Source: Prevotellaceae bacterium (GTDB taxonomy: Bacteria; Bacteroidota; Bacteroidia; Bacteroidales; UBA932). From it: a stretch of 7,400 nt of DNA. The number at the start of each line of letters is the position of its first letter. Within the stretch, counting starts at the first letter, position 1. Shown in pieces: positions 1 to 6,357 of this stretch. The notes beneath the pieces are model-generated. The model saw only the letters and a program-made list of their open reading frames with translations. It was not told the DNA's origin and ran no database searches. The DNA is taken from positions 1 through 7,400 of the forward strand of contig JAITAP010000120.1 of NCBI GenBank assembly GCA_031284065.1, written 5' to 3'. The position numbers and the translations under genes are program-made.

Positions 1-116
1 AAGAGCGAATCAGAAATGTCAAAATCTACTATAACGAGTTTCATCTGAGTAGTAAGCAGATTGCCAAACACGCAGGGTTATCGGAGGAGCAGGTGCGCGC
101 TATTTTGGATAGTTAG
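1..116 (+). CDS. C-terminal fragment of an unidentified protein with a helix-turn-helix-like tail
   Basis: An open frame runs in from the left edge (first full codon at base 3) and stops with TAG at 114-116, giving about 37 residues. The end of the peptide, SSKQIAKHAGLSEEQVRAIL, reads like a small helix-turn-helix: one helix with QIAKHA, a turn at GLS, then a second helix. Similar short tails occur at the C-terminus of Bacteroidetes PD-(D/E)XK (Rpn/transposase-like) nuclease-family proteins and of some DNA-binding proteins, but this resemblance is from memory and the catalytic part lies outside the window. There is no in-frame ATG here, so this is a truncated view of a longer gene and not a small gene. 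A likely terminator follows at 140-179. Confidence 0.5.
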   Translation, partial: ERIRNVKIYYNEFHLSSKQIAKHAGLSEEQVRAILDS

Positions 117-139
117 CCCGGACTCCTTGCTATTCTTCT

Positions 140-179
140 GTAAACCAAAGTTATTCTTGGTGGTTTACTACATTTTTTT
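140..179 (+). terminator. Probable Rho-independent terminator of the left-hand gene
   Basis: GTAAACCA (140-147) pairs perfectly with TGGTTTAC (161-168) across a 13-nt loop, and seven T residues follow at 173-179 after a 4-nt gap. It lies 24 nt beyond the stop codon at 116, so it fits as the terminator of the partial gene. The stem is A/T-rich and the T run is slightly detached, so it may be weak. The T run is also the left arm of the next palindrome (173-198), so the two structures share bases. Confidence 0.5.
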
Positions 180-198
180 GCGTAATGCCGCAAAAAAA
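173..198. repeat. A/T-stem palindrome (T7GCG / CGCA7)
   Basis: Seven T then GCG (173-182) is the exact reverse complement of CGC then seven A (189-198), with the 6-nt loop TAATGC between. The same structure can form on either strand. It sits 57 nt before the first full gene and partly overlaps the terminator candidate. I see no convincing TAnnTTTG promoter between it and base 255; TAACTTTA at 217-224 is only a partial match to that box and has no matching upstream element. Confidence 0.45.
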
Positions 199-255
199 AA
201 TTTATCCCATTTTTATTAACTTTATAGCTTCAGCGCGCTATAAAATGTTGACCAA

Positions 256-1077
256 ATGAAGAAACTTTATAAGACCTCGTTGACGGCGCTGGGGTGCTGC
301 ATCATTCATACGGCATACGGCAACGACGCCGATTTGCAGGGCTATGACGCCGACCATATAAACTATTTTTATCGTATGCACGCACCGGACAAGAGCATAC
401 AGCTGGGGTTTGCCGCAGGTTGCAGCTGGTATGTGGCAACACCGGTACGCCCGGATGATTTTCGCAGCAAGGATTATTTTCCCGGCAAGCAAACCTTTTC
501 GCCTAATGTTAACCATCTCTACGCCGGTGTGCTGGGCGAAAAGAATTTTTTCAACATGCGAATTGCTGTTGCCACAGGGCTTTACTTTTCGCGGCTCAAC
601 ACCTATCTGCTCGACTGGCCCGGCTACGAGGGCGCTGTGTACTTTGTCGATTATGAGGATGACGAGGCGGCGCACTACACCTCCGTAAGCAATGTAAGGA
701 CTGCCTCAACGTACGTCAGCATCCCCGTTGAGCTAAGCTGTGCGCTGGCTAACAACCCGACGCTTGGGTTTTACTTAAAAGGCAGCGCAATGGCTAACAT
801 TAACGTGGGTAATGCTGTGAGCCTGATTGTAGATGAAAACGAGACGAAGGAAATCCGAAATCAGCTGTCGAGCTACTTTACAGGCAAGGGAGGCGTTTTT
901 ATCAACGCCACTGCGGTGTTTGGCTTGCGATGGGGCAGCTACGACAGCCCCAACTTCAGAATGGAACTTGGCGTTCCCTTTGTGCTTTCCAACGATGACG
1001 TAACCTACCTCAATGTAGGTCTGGGGCTTACTGCCCGTGTGTCGCTACATGTTCCGCTGTTCTTTTTTTACCAGTAA
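256..1077 (+). CDS. Outer-membrane beta-barrel protein (PorT-like fold), ligand or role unknown
   Basis: This is a 273-residue exported protein. It opens with a signal peptide of about 22 residues (basic MKKLYK, a hydrophobic stretch, probable cleavage after AYG). The rest alternates short strands of hydrophobic and aromatic residues with polar turns, for example RIAVATGLYFSRL, TYVSIPVELSCAL, GFYLKGSAMANINVG and, at the end, TYLNVGLGLTARVSLHVPLF. That pattern, and the central SIPVEL strand, match the small outer-membrane beta-barrel proteins common in Bacteroidetes (PorT-like family). No enzymatic motif is visible. It is the first gene of a close four-gene plus-strand run, and the next gene starts 7 nt after its stop. 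The chosen ATG places the signal peptide at the N-terminus. There is no Shine-Dalgarno site, as is usual in this phylum. The barrel assignment is fairly sure; any specific function would be a guess. Confidence 0.75.
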   Translation: MKKLYKTSLTALGCCIIHTAYGNDADLQGYDADHINYFYRMHAPDKSIQLGFAAGCSWYVATPVRPDDFRSKDYFPGKQTFSPNVNHLYAGVLGEKNFFNMRIAVATGLYFSRLNTYLLDWPGYEGAVYFVDYEDDEAAHYTSVSNVRTASTYVSIPVELSCALANNPTLGFYLKGSAMANINVGNAVSLIVDENETKEIRNQLSSYFTGKGGVFINATAVFGLRWGSYDSPNFRMELGVPFVLSNDDVTYLNVGLGLTARVSLHVPLFFFYQ

Positions 1078-1084
1078 AAAAATT

Positions 1085-1738
1085 ATGCGAATGAAAAAAG
1101 TATTCTCCGCTATGCTTTCTATCGCATGGCTAACGCTGCCGGCCATGTTCGCCTTGCAGAGTTGCACTATTCTTGAAGTTTTTGAAGTTTCTATTGCTGA
1201 CGAGTTCGGCAAGCTGCCCGATTATACGGAGTCTGGATACAACACGGCGGGAGCGTATTTTACGACTACCGACAAAAGCAGCGGATTCAACGACCTCTGG
1301 ACGATTAACTTCTCACTCCCACCCAGCGTGTACATTACAAAACAAGACGGAGAATTTCAATTCTCCTTAAACGGCACAAAAAGTTTCTCCAGAGAACCAA
1401 TTGAAATTTTGTTCGTCTTTCAGGCAGAGCAAATTGATTCGCTTCCGGATTTGCAGAAGCTTGGCGGCAAGCAATACGCCATGCAGAAGAACAATCTCTC
1501 CGCCTCTGTTACGAGCGGCAATACGAGCTATAACCTTACGTCGGCTTCGCTCAACTTTAACCGCAGCCGAATTATATACACCGATTACGACAACAGGCAG
1601 CGCGGCGTAAGCCTCTCCGGAACATTTGAGATAGCCGGAACAATGCCCGACAATACCGGCGTGAAGCTCGAAAACGGCCGGTTTGACATTCTGTTTAGCG
1701 GATACAACGGCACGGACTTTGACAACGGAACGGAATAA
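1085..1738 (+). CDS. Putative lipoprotein of unknown function
   Basis: This is a 217-residue protein with a lipoprotein signal: a basic start (MRMKKV), a hydrophobic core, and the lipobox LQSC with Cys27 as the expected lipidated residue. The open frame extends upstream to 1037 inside the previous gene, but that would put a non-hydrophobic extension before the signal, so I choose ATG 1085; ATG 1091 (MKKVF) is equally good. The mature part is rich in Ser, Thr, Asn, Asp and aromatic residues in alternating strands (for example FNDLWTINFSL, GVSLSGTFEIAG, FDILFSGYNG), suggesting an all-beta fold. It has no His and no other Cys, which argues against a heme-binding HmuY-type role despite its place before a TonB receptor. 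The residues after the Cys are not strongly acidic, so no clear surface-export signal is seen. I recognise no family. Probably co-expressed with its neighbours. Confidence 0.7.
   Translation: MRMKKVFSAMLSIAWLTLPAMFALQSCTILEVFEVSIADEFGKLPDYTESGYNTAGAYFTTTDKSSGFNDLWTINFSLPPSVYITKQDGEFQFSLNGTKSFSREPIEILFVFQAEQIDSLPDLQKLGGKQYAMQKNNLSASVTSGNTSYNLTSASLNFNRSRIIYTDYDNRQRGVSLSGTFEIAGTMPDNTGVKLENGRFDILFSGYNGTDFDNGTE
1349..1408. repeat. Nested inverted repeats inside the lipoprotein gene
   Basis: GGAGAATT (1349-1356) and AATTCTCC (1359-1366) form a palindrome with a 2-nt centre. AATTTCAATT (1353-1362) is also the exact reverse complement of AATTGAAATT (1399-1408), so a second, longer hairpin could form. 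TTCTC/GAGAA arms flank position 1390. The stretch is visibly more A/T-rich than the surrounding coding sequence. It may be a chance result of codon choice. Confidence 0.35.
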
Positions 1739-1747
1739 AATACTAAG

Positions 1748-1792
1748 AACCAACCAACACAACAAATCCAATTAATCACTCCAAAAAAAAAT
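1748..1792 (+). promoter_or_regulatory. G-free A/C-rich leader before the TonB receptor gene
   Basis: From 1748 to 1792 there is no G at all; the leader is mainly A and C and ends in nine A residues running into the ATG. Such a leader cannot form stable G:C pairs and has no Shine-Dalgarno site. Many Bacteroidetes genes start translation this way, with A-rich unstructured upstream sequence. I see no promoter box in the 52-nt gap, so read-through from the lipoprotein gene is the simplest explanation. Confidence 0.45.
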
Positions 1793-3842
1793 GAGAAACA
1801 CAACAACCAAACATCTTGTACACTTTCGCCGGTGGACGCGCAAAAGCTATGCGGTATTCAACAGCCTCGGCAAGCAAATAAAAATCGGCGTGCTGTCCAC
1901 GAGCTTGTCGCTGGTAACGCTTAGCGGCGAACAGGTATCGGCGCAGGCAAGCGCAGCGCGGGCTGCCGAGCGCGAGCACGAAACGCCCGCCGTGCCGATA
2001 GACGAAGTAGTGGTAACGGGCGACAAAACGCTTTCCATCGCCGAGCCTGCCCGCGTGGTTGCCGTCGTTAGCCGCGTTGACATTGAGCGGGCGGCGGTGC
2101 AGAATATCCAAGACCTGCTGCGCTACGTTGACGGCATTGACGTCAGAACGCGCGGCGGAAACAACGTGCAGGCCGATATTTCCTTTCGCGGCGGCACTTT
2201 CGACCAAATGGTAATCCTCCTCAACGGCGTAAACATTACCGACCCCCAAACCGGTCATCACTCCCTAAATATTCCCATAAACCTCGAAGATGTGCAGCGC
2301 ATAGAGGTGTTGCAAGGCCCCGGCGCGTGGACTATGGGCGCGGTTACGTACAGCGGCGCCATCAACATTATCACGAGGCTGGCAAATCAAACGGGCGTTT
2401 CCGTAGGGCTCATGCAGGGTATGCACAGCTACCAGCGCTACAACGCTGCGGGAAACGTTGCCGCCAAAGGCCTTCGCGCGGCGGTATCGGCAAGCAAGGA
2501 CAAAAGCGACGGCTACACCGCCAACACCGATTTCGACGTGGACAACGTGTACGCGCAGCTGCGCTACGCTACCGAAAAAAGCGGCGTGGTTAACGGGCAA
2601 TTCGGCTACCAAAACAAAGATTTTGGGGCAAACAACTTCTACTCTCCGCAGTACGGCCCACAGTTTGAGCACACGCGCACTTTTCTGTCGAGCCTGCGCT
2701 ACGGCGTTGAAAAAGAAAATTGGGGCGTTGCGGCAACGCTCTACCACCGTCAGCACCAAGACCGGTACGAGCTGTTCCACGCCAACCCCGCCAGCTGGTA
2801 CGCCGGACACAACTACCACCGCACCGACATTGCGGGTACGCTGGTGCAGCTCACCCGCTTTAGCAGGCTCGGCACAACTACCGCCGGACTCAGCTACCGC
2901 TATGAGCATATTTACAGCAGCAACTTGGGCGAGCCAATGCAGGATACTATTGCCGTGAAGGGGGAAAGCGGCGACAATGCCTTTTACGCAAAAGAAAAGG
3001 AGCGCGAACATTTTTCAGCTTCCTTGCAGCACTCCTTCCGCGTGCGGAAATTTCACGCCACGCTCGGCGTAATGGGCGCGGGCAACAACGATTTTGGGTT
3101 TCGCGCATACGCCGGCGGGAATGTGGCGTACGACCTTACCTCTGCGTGGCAGCTCAGCGCCGCCGCCAGCAACGACTACCGCTTGCCGACGTTCACCGAC
3201 CTGTACTACAACGTCGGCTCGGACAGAGGCAACCCCGACCTGAAGCCGGAGGAGGCTGTTGCCGGAGAGCTCTGCCTGCGCTACCGGTACCTGTCGTGGA
3301 GAGCCTCCGCTGCGGGATTTTACCGCTACGGCTACAACATTATCAGCTGGAGGCTTAACCCGGACGATAACCTCCGGTATGCGCAAAACGTCAACAATAT
3401 TGCCACCTCCGGCGTACACCTTCGCGCCGAGTACGCGCCGCAAAAGCAGCTACTCAAAAAGGCTGCCGTCGGTTACACCTACCTGTACGTTACGCCAAGC
3501 AACAAAAATGAAATGGAAAGCCACGTGGTGGAGCAGCTAAGCCATCGCCTCACGGCAACGCTGCAACACGGCGTTTGGAGCCGCTTGGCAGCCTCGTGGC
3601 AGCTGCAATACCAGCAACGCGCCGGAAGCTACAAACCTTTTGACGCAAATACCAACGCATACGCCCCCGACGCAGCGCCTTTCAAACCTTTTTGGCTGTG
3701 CGACTTAAAAATATACTGGGAAAATGAGCGCTACACCATTTTTGCAGAGGCAACAAACCTGTTTAACGTTACCTACTTTGACTTTAGTACCATTCCCCAG
3801 CCGGGGCGATGGGTGAAAATGGGTATTACCGTAAAAATATAG
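1791..3842 (+). CDS. TonB-dependent outer-membrane receptor (BtuB/CirA-like architecture), ligand unknown
   Basis: This 683-residue protein is a complete TonB-dependent receptor, which imports a ligand through the outer membrane using energy from TonB-ExbB-ExbD. The N-terminus is unusual: about 30 basic and aromatic residues (HFRRWTRKSYAVFNSLGK, from 11) precede the hydrophobic signal core (about 32-46), with cleavage probably near VSAQA (49-53). A TonB-box-like DEVVVTG follows (71-77). The plug domain covers about 80-195, with SFRGG (131-135), ILLNGV (142-147), IEVLQGPG (171-178) and INIIT (191-195). The beta barrel fills the rest and ends with a typical ATNLFNVTY...PQPGRWVKMG segment. There is no carboxypeptidase-like N-terminal domain and no SusD partner, so this is not a SusC-type glycan importer. 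The short length resembles the BtuB/CirA group (vitamin B12, siderophore or heme receptors), but the ligand cannot be read from the sequence. The stop codon overlaps the Shine-Dalgarno site of the next gene. Confidence 0.93.
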   Translation: MRNTTTKHLVHFRRWTRKSYAVFNSLGKQIKIGVLSTSLSLVTLSGEQVSAQASAARAAEREHETPAVPIDEVVVTGDKTLSIAEPARVVAVVSRVDIERAAVQNIQDLLRYVDGIDVRTRGGNNVQADISFRGGTFDQMVILLNGVNITDPQTGHHSLNIPINLEDVQRIEVLQGPGAWTMGAVTYSGAINIITRLANQTGVSVGLMQGMHSYQRYNAAGNVAAKGLRAAVSASKDKSDGYTANTDFDVDNVYAQLRYATEKSGVVNGQFGYQNKDFGANNFYSPQYGPQFEHTRTFLSSLRYGVEKENWGVAATLYHRQHQDRYELFHANPASWYAGHNYHRTDIAGTLVQLTRFSRLGTTTAGLSYRYEHIYSSNLGEPMQDTIAVKGESGDNAFYAKEKEREHFSASLQHSFRVRKFHATLGVMGAGNNDFGFRAYAGGNVAYDLTSAWQLSAAASNDYRLPTFTDLYYNVGSDRGNPDLKPEEAVAGELCLRYRYLSWRASAAGFYRYGYNIISWRLNPDDNLRYAQNVNNIATSGVHLRAEYAPQKQLLKKAAVGYTYLYVTPSNKNEMESHVVEQLSHRLTATLQHGVWSRLAASWQLQYQQRAGSYKPFDANTNAYAPDAAPFKPFWLCDLKIYWENERYTIFAEATNLFNVTYFDFSTIPQPGRWVKMGITVKI

Positions 3843-3846
3843 GAGG
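3841..3846 (+). promoter_or_regulatory. Strong Shine-Dalgarno site overlapping the receptor stop codon
   Basis: AGGAGG lies 8 nt before the ATG at 3855, and its first two bases are the last two of the receptor's TAG stop (3840-3842). It settles the start of the hydrolase gene and suggests that ribosomes ending on the receptor can pass to it. None of the other full genes in the window has such a site, so it stands out in a genome type where these are uncommon. Confidence 0.7.
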
Positions 3847-3854
3847 AAAATTTT

Positions 3855-4481
3855 ATGCGAAAAATTTTATTCATTCTTGTGTTGCTGCACTACGGTTGCA
3901 GCAACGCGTCACATTGCGGGCTGCAAGTCGGCGATTTGCTGTTTCAGTCCGGCAACGGCAGCCTGAGCCGCGCCATCAAGGAGGTTACGAAAGGCGCTGA
4001 CGGGCGCAGCTTTTCGCACGTAGGGATGGTTGCCGCCGACAGCGGCGGGCGCCTGTGGGTAGTAGAGGCTGCGGGAGGAGGCGTGCAGCTCACCCCTGTA
4101 GACAGCTTCACGCGGCGGGGGGCTGTGGCGGCGGCCGGCAGGGTGAAAGAGGCGTACAAGCCGCTTATTCCGGACGCTGTGGCCTTTGCCGTGCGGCAAA
4201 CGGGCACGCCATACGATAGCGCGTACCTGTACAGCAACGGAATGTACTACTGCTCGGAGCTTATTTACGACGCTTTCCTGTACGCTAACTGCGGAACGCC
4301 GTTCTTTTCGCTGGAGCCCATGACCTTTAAAGTACCCGCAACCGGCGAGTTTTCGGCAGGCTGGACGGCGCACTACGAAAAACTGCATATACCTGTTCCC
4401 GAAGGCGAACCCGGCTGCAATCCGGGGGGATTGTCGAGGTCGGAGAAGATAGAGTTGTGGGAATTTTCAGCCGACAACTAA
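3855..4481 (+). CDS. YiiX/YebB-like permuted papain-fold (NlpC/P60) cysteine hydrolase, exported
   Basis: This 208-residue exported protein belongs to the circularly permuted NlpC/P60 group typified by YiiX. The family motifs are in order: GDLLFQSG (26-33), FSHVGMV with the putative catalytic His55, VVEA with Glu71, a GVQLTPVDSF stretch (76-85), and YYCSELIYDAF with the putative nucleophile Cys133. In the permuted proteins His comes before Cys, as here. Such enzymes are predicted to cleave amide or ester bonds, in peptidoglycan peptides or lipids; the substrate of this one is unknown. The N-terminus is a short signal with a weak lipobox (LHYGC, Cys15), so it may be a lipoprotein or a periplasmic enzyme. 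A strong AGGAGG fixes the start. It is the last gene of the plus-strand unit and its final codons overlap the end of ettA by 15 nt, tail to tail. Confidence 0.85.
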   Translation: MRKILFILVLLHYGCSNASHCGLQVGDLLFQSGNGSLSRAIKEVTKGADGRSFSHVGMVAADSGGRLWVVEAAGGGVQLTPVDSFTRRGAVAAAGRVKEAYKPLIPDAVAFAVRQTGTPYDSAYLYSNGMYYCSELIYDAFLYANCGTPFFSLEPMTFKVPATGEFSAGWTAHYEKLHIPVPEGEPGCNPGGLSRSEKIELWEFSADN

Positions 4482-4487
4482 TTTTTT
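4453..4487 (+). terminator. Possible terminator embedded in the last codons of the hydrolase gene
   Basis: AGTTGTGG (4453-4460) can pair with CC-G-ACAACT (4471-4479, one bulged G) over a 10-nt loop, and AA plus six T residues follow (4482-4487). The stem lies within the final codons of the hydrolase gene and the T run lies just past its stop. With no intergenic space before ettA, this is the only plausible stop signal for plus-strand transcription here. The stem is short, so I hold it weakly. Confidence 0.4.
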
Positions 4488-6146
4488 ATACCTCAATCGG
4501 TGCGGCGTAACGTCGCCCATGCGTTTTTTCTTGTGCTCCTCGTAGTCGCTAAATCCGCCCTCAAAGAACACCACCTGCGAGTCATCCTCAAAGGCGAGAA
4601 TGTGCGTTGCCACGCGGTCAAGAAACCAGCGGTCGTGCGAAATAATGGCGGCGCAGCCGGCAAAGTTTTCCAGCCCCTCCTCCAGCGCCCGGATGGTATT
4701 TACGTCCACATCGTTGGTTGGCTCGTCGAGGAGGAGCACGTTTGCCTCCTCCTTTAGGGTGAGCGCAAGGTGCAGGCGATTTCGCTCTCCGCCGCTAAGC
4801 ACGCCGCACTTTTTTTCCTGATCGCTGCCGCTAAAGTTGAAGCGCGATACGTAGGCGCGGGCGTTCACGCTGCGCCCGCCAAGAGTGATGATTTCGCTGT
4901 TTTCGGCAATGGTCTGGAAAACGGTCTTGTCGGGGTCAATTTTTTTGTGCTGCTGGTCAACGTAGGCTACTTTTACGGTTTCGCCCACCTCAAAAGCGCC
5001 CCTGTCTATCTTTTCCAGCCCCATAATCATACGGAAAAGCGTAGTTTTTCCCGCACCGTTGGGGCCAATAATGCCCACAATTCCGGCAGGCGGGAGCGCG
5101 AAGCTCAGATTTTCAAACAGCACGCGGTCGCCAAACGCTTTGCTCACGCCCTGCGCCACAATCACCTTGTCGCCAAGGCGCGGCCCGTTGGGGATGTATA
5201 TTTCGAGCTTGTCCTCTTTTTGCTTGCTGTCTTCGCTCAGCATTTTGTCGTAAGCCGCCAGCCTCGCCTTAGACTTTGCCTGACGCGCCTTGGGGTTCAT
5301 GCGCACCCACTCGAGCTCGCGCTCCAGCGTTTTCCGGCGTTTGCTTTCCTGCTTTTCTTCCTGCTCCAGCCGGTTTGATTTTTGCTCCAGCCACGAGGAG
5401 TAGTTGCCCTTCCAAGGGATGCCCTCTCCCCGGTCAAGCTCCAGAATCCACCCGGCCACGTTGTCCAGAAAGTAGCGGTCGTGCGTTACGGCAATCACGG
5501 TACCCTTGTACTGTTGCAGGTGCTGCTCCAGCCACAGGATGCTCTCAGCGTCGAGGTGGTTGGTAGGCTCGTCGAGCAGCAGCACGTCGGGTTCGCGCAG
5601 CAGGAGGCGGCACAGCGCCACGCGGCGGCGTTCGCCCCCCGACAGCTTTTTGACGAGAGCGTCGGGGTCGGGGCACCGCAGCGCGTCCATAGCGCGCTCC
5701 AGCTTGCTGTCTATTTCCCAGCCGTTGGCGTGCTCAATTTTTTCGGTCAGCTCGCCCTGACGCTCAATAAGCTTGTTCATTTCCTCGTCGCTCATCGGCT
5801 CGGCAAATTTGTTGTTCACCGCCTCGTACTCCTTAAGCAAGTCCACAACCTCCTGCACGCCTTGCTGCACTACTTCGCGCACGGTAGCGTTTTCGTCCAG
5901 CTGCGGCTCCTGCTCAAGGTAGCCCACGCTGTAGCCCGACGCCCACACTACCTCGCCCTGATACGATTGTTCCAGCCCGGCTATAATTTTCATCAGCGTG
6001 GACTTTCCGGAGCCGTTTAGCCCGATAATGCCGATTTTTGCCCCGTAAAAAAACGAGAGGTAAATATCCTTGAGGATTTGCTTATTGTTGTTGGGCAGCA
6101 GCTTCCCAACGCCATTCATCGAAAAGATTATTTTTTCGTCAGACAC
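4467..6146 (-). CDS. ettA: Energy-dependent translational throttle protein EttA (ABC-F ATPase)
   Basis: This 559-residue protein is a cytosolic ABC-F factor with two ATPase domains and no membrane part. EttA binds the ribosomal E site and gates early elongation according to ATP/ADP level. Domain 1 has Walker A GLNGSGKST (42-50), signature LSGGERRR (168-175), Walker B LLLDEPTNHLD (189-199, catalytic Glu193) and switch His222. The arm lies at about 95-140. A charged linker (about 250-315) carries ELEWVR and corresponds to the P-site tRNA-interaction motif. Domain 2 has GPNGAGKTT (361-369), LSGGERNR (450-457), LLLDEPTNDVD (471-481, Glu475) and His504. Long stretches such as THDRYFLDNVAGWILELDRG match E. 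coli EttA (555 residues) closely. The start is GTG (6146-6144); it gives the MSDEKIIFSM beginning that aligns with the family. No key residue is missing. The C-terminus overlaps the convergent hydrolase gene by 15 nt. Confidence 0.95.
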   Translation of the reverse strand: MSDEKIIFSMNGVGKLLPNNNKQILKDIYLSFFYGAKIGIIGLNGSGKSTLMKIIAGLEQSYQGEVVWASGYSVGYLEQEPQLDENATVREVVQQGVQEVVDLLKEYEAVNNKFAEPMSDEEMNKLIERQGELTEKIEHANGWEIDSKLERAMDALRCPDPDALVKKLSGGERRRVALCRLLLREPDVLLLDEPTNHLDAESILWLEQHLQQYKGTVIAVTHDRYFLDNVAGWILELDRGEGIPWKGNYSSWLEQKSNRLEQEEKQESKRRKTLERELEWVRMNPKARQAKSKARLAAYDKMLSEDSKQKEDKLEIYIPNGPRLGDKVIVAQGVSKAFGDRVLFENLSFALPPAGIVGIIGPNGAGKTTLFRMIMGLEKIDRGAFEVGETVKVAYVDQQHKKIDPDKTVFQTIAENSEIITLGGRSVNARAYVSRFNFSGSDQEKKCGVLSGGERNRLHLALTLKEEANVLLLDEPTNDVDVNTIRALEEGLENFAGCAAIISHDRWFLDRVATHILAFEDDSQVVFFEGGFSDYEEHKKKRMGDVTPHRLRYKKLVVG

Positions 6147-6152
6147 CTTTTG

Positions 6153-6179
6153 TATTAAAAATTAAGTATTAAAAATTGA
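6153..6179. repeat. A/T-rich tandem repeat just upstream of ettA
   Basis: GTATTAAAAATT occurs twice with a 14-nt period (6152-6163 and 6166-6177). Read on the minus strand this is AATTTTTAATAC repeated, ending 6 nt before the GTG start of ettA, so it would lie in its leader. Similar TTAATTTTTAATAC-type runs are common before Bacteroidetes genes as far as I recall. It could serve as an unstructured landing site for the ribosome or as part of a promoter; neither is shown. Confidence 0.45.
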
Positions 6180-6232
6180 TTTTGCAGCGTTTTTGCGGTT
6201 AAAGTAATGCAGCCTTCGCAAGTGTATTTTGG

Positions 6233-6266
6233 GGGCTCTCACATCCCGTTGGGAATGGGAGAGCTC
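6233..6266. repeat. Hairpin 1 of the ettA upstream region (GCTCTC-CATCCC stem)
   Basis: GCTCTC (6235-6240) pairs with GAGAGC (6259-6264). After one A/G mismatch, CATCCC (6242-6247) pairs with GGGAATG (6251-6257) with one bulged A, leaving the loop GTT. Two more outer pairs (one G:T) extend the stem to 6233/6266. GGTAGAAAATATCG follows directly. Both the TCCCGTTGGGA core and the GGTAGAAAATATCG segment look like parts of dispersed palindromic repeats that I recall from Bacteroidetes genomes; only a genome search can confirm that. Confidence 0.55.
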
Positions 6267-6301
6267 GGTAGAAAATATCGCTCCTCTCCCGAAACCGAAA
6301 T

Positions 6302-6347
6302 TCCGTAGGAATGTTACCCGAGCGCGTGTGGGCACATTCCTGACGGA
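6302..6347. repeat. Hairpin 2 of the ettA upstream region (TCCGT-AGGAATGT stem)
   Basis: TCCGTAGGAATGT (6302-6314) pairs with ACATTCCT-G-ACGGA (6334-6347): 13 base pairs with a single bulged G. The apical part can add CCC (6317-6319) with GGG (6330-6332). The left arm also contains the small palindrome ATTCCGTAGGAAT (6300-6312), so an alternative smaller fold is possible. ATTCCGTAGGAAT-type units are, from memory, frequent intergenic repeats in this phylum. Confidence 0.55.
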
Positions 6348-6357
6348 GTAAGAAAAT

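Noticed and set aside
245..259. A four-codon open frame (ATG TTG ACC AAA TGA) whose stop overlaps the ATG of the beta-barrel gene, as a possible leader peptide.
   Set aside because: Too short to separate from chance, no ribosome-binding signal, and no attenuator follows it.
1085..1738. The lipoprotein as HmuY and the receptor as HmuR (heme uptake).
   Set aside because: The lipoprotein has no histidine and no HmuY motif that I can see; only size and gene order agree.
2265..3011. A 248-residue minus-strand open frame inside the receptor gene.
   Set aside because: It mirrors the codon pattern of the receptor, has no domain, and the plus-strand frame is certain.
1791..3842. Naming the receptor btuB with a cobalamin riboswitch.
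   Set aside because: No B12-box-like leader is seen before the operon or the receptor, and no BtuG, BtuF or BtuCD gene is in the window; the plug sequence alone does not fix the ligand.
4770..6020. Long plus-strand open frames opposite ettA (for example 4770-5378 and 5382-6020).
   Set aside because: They are antisense shadows of a gene with strong family motifs, lack any recognisable domain and have unnatural composition.
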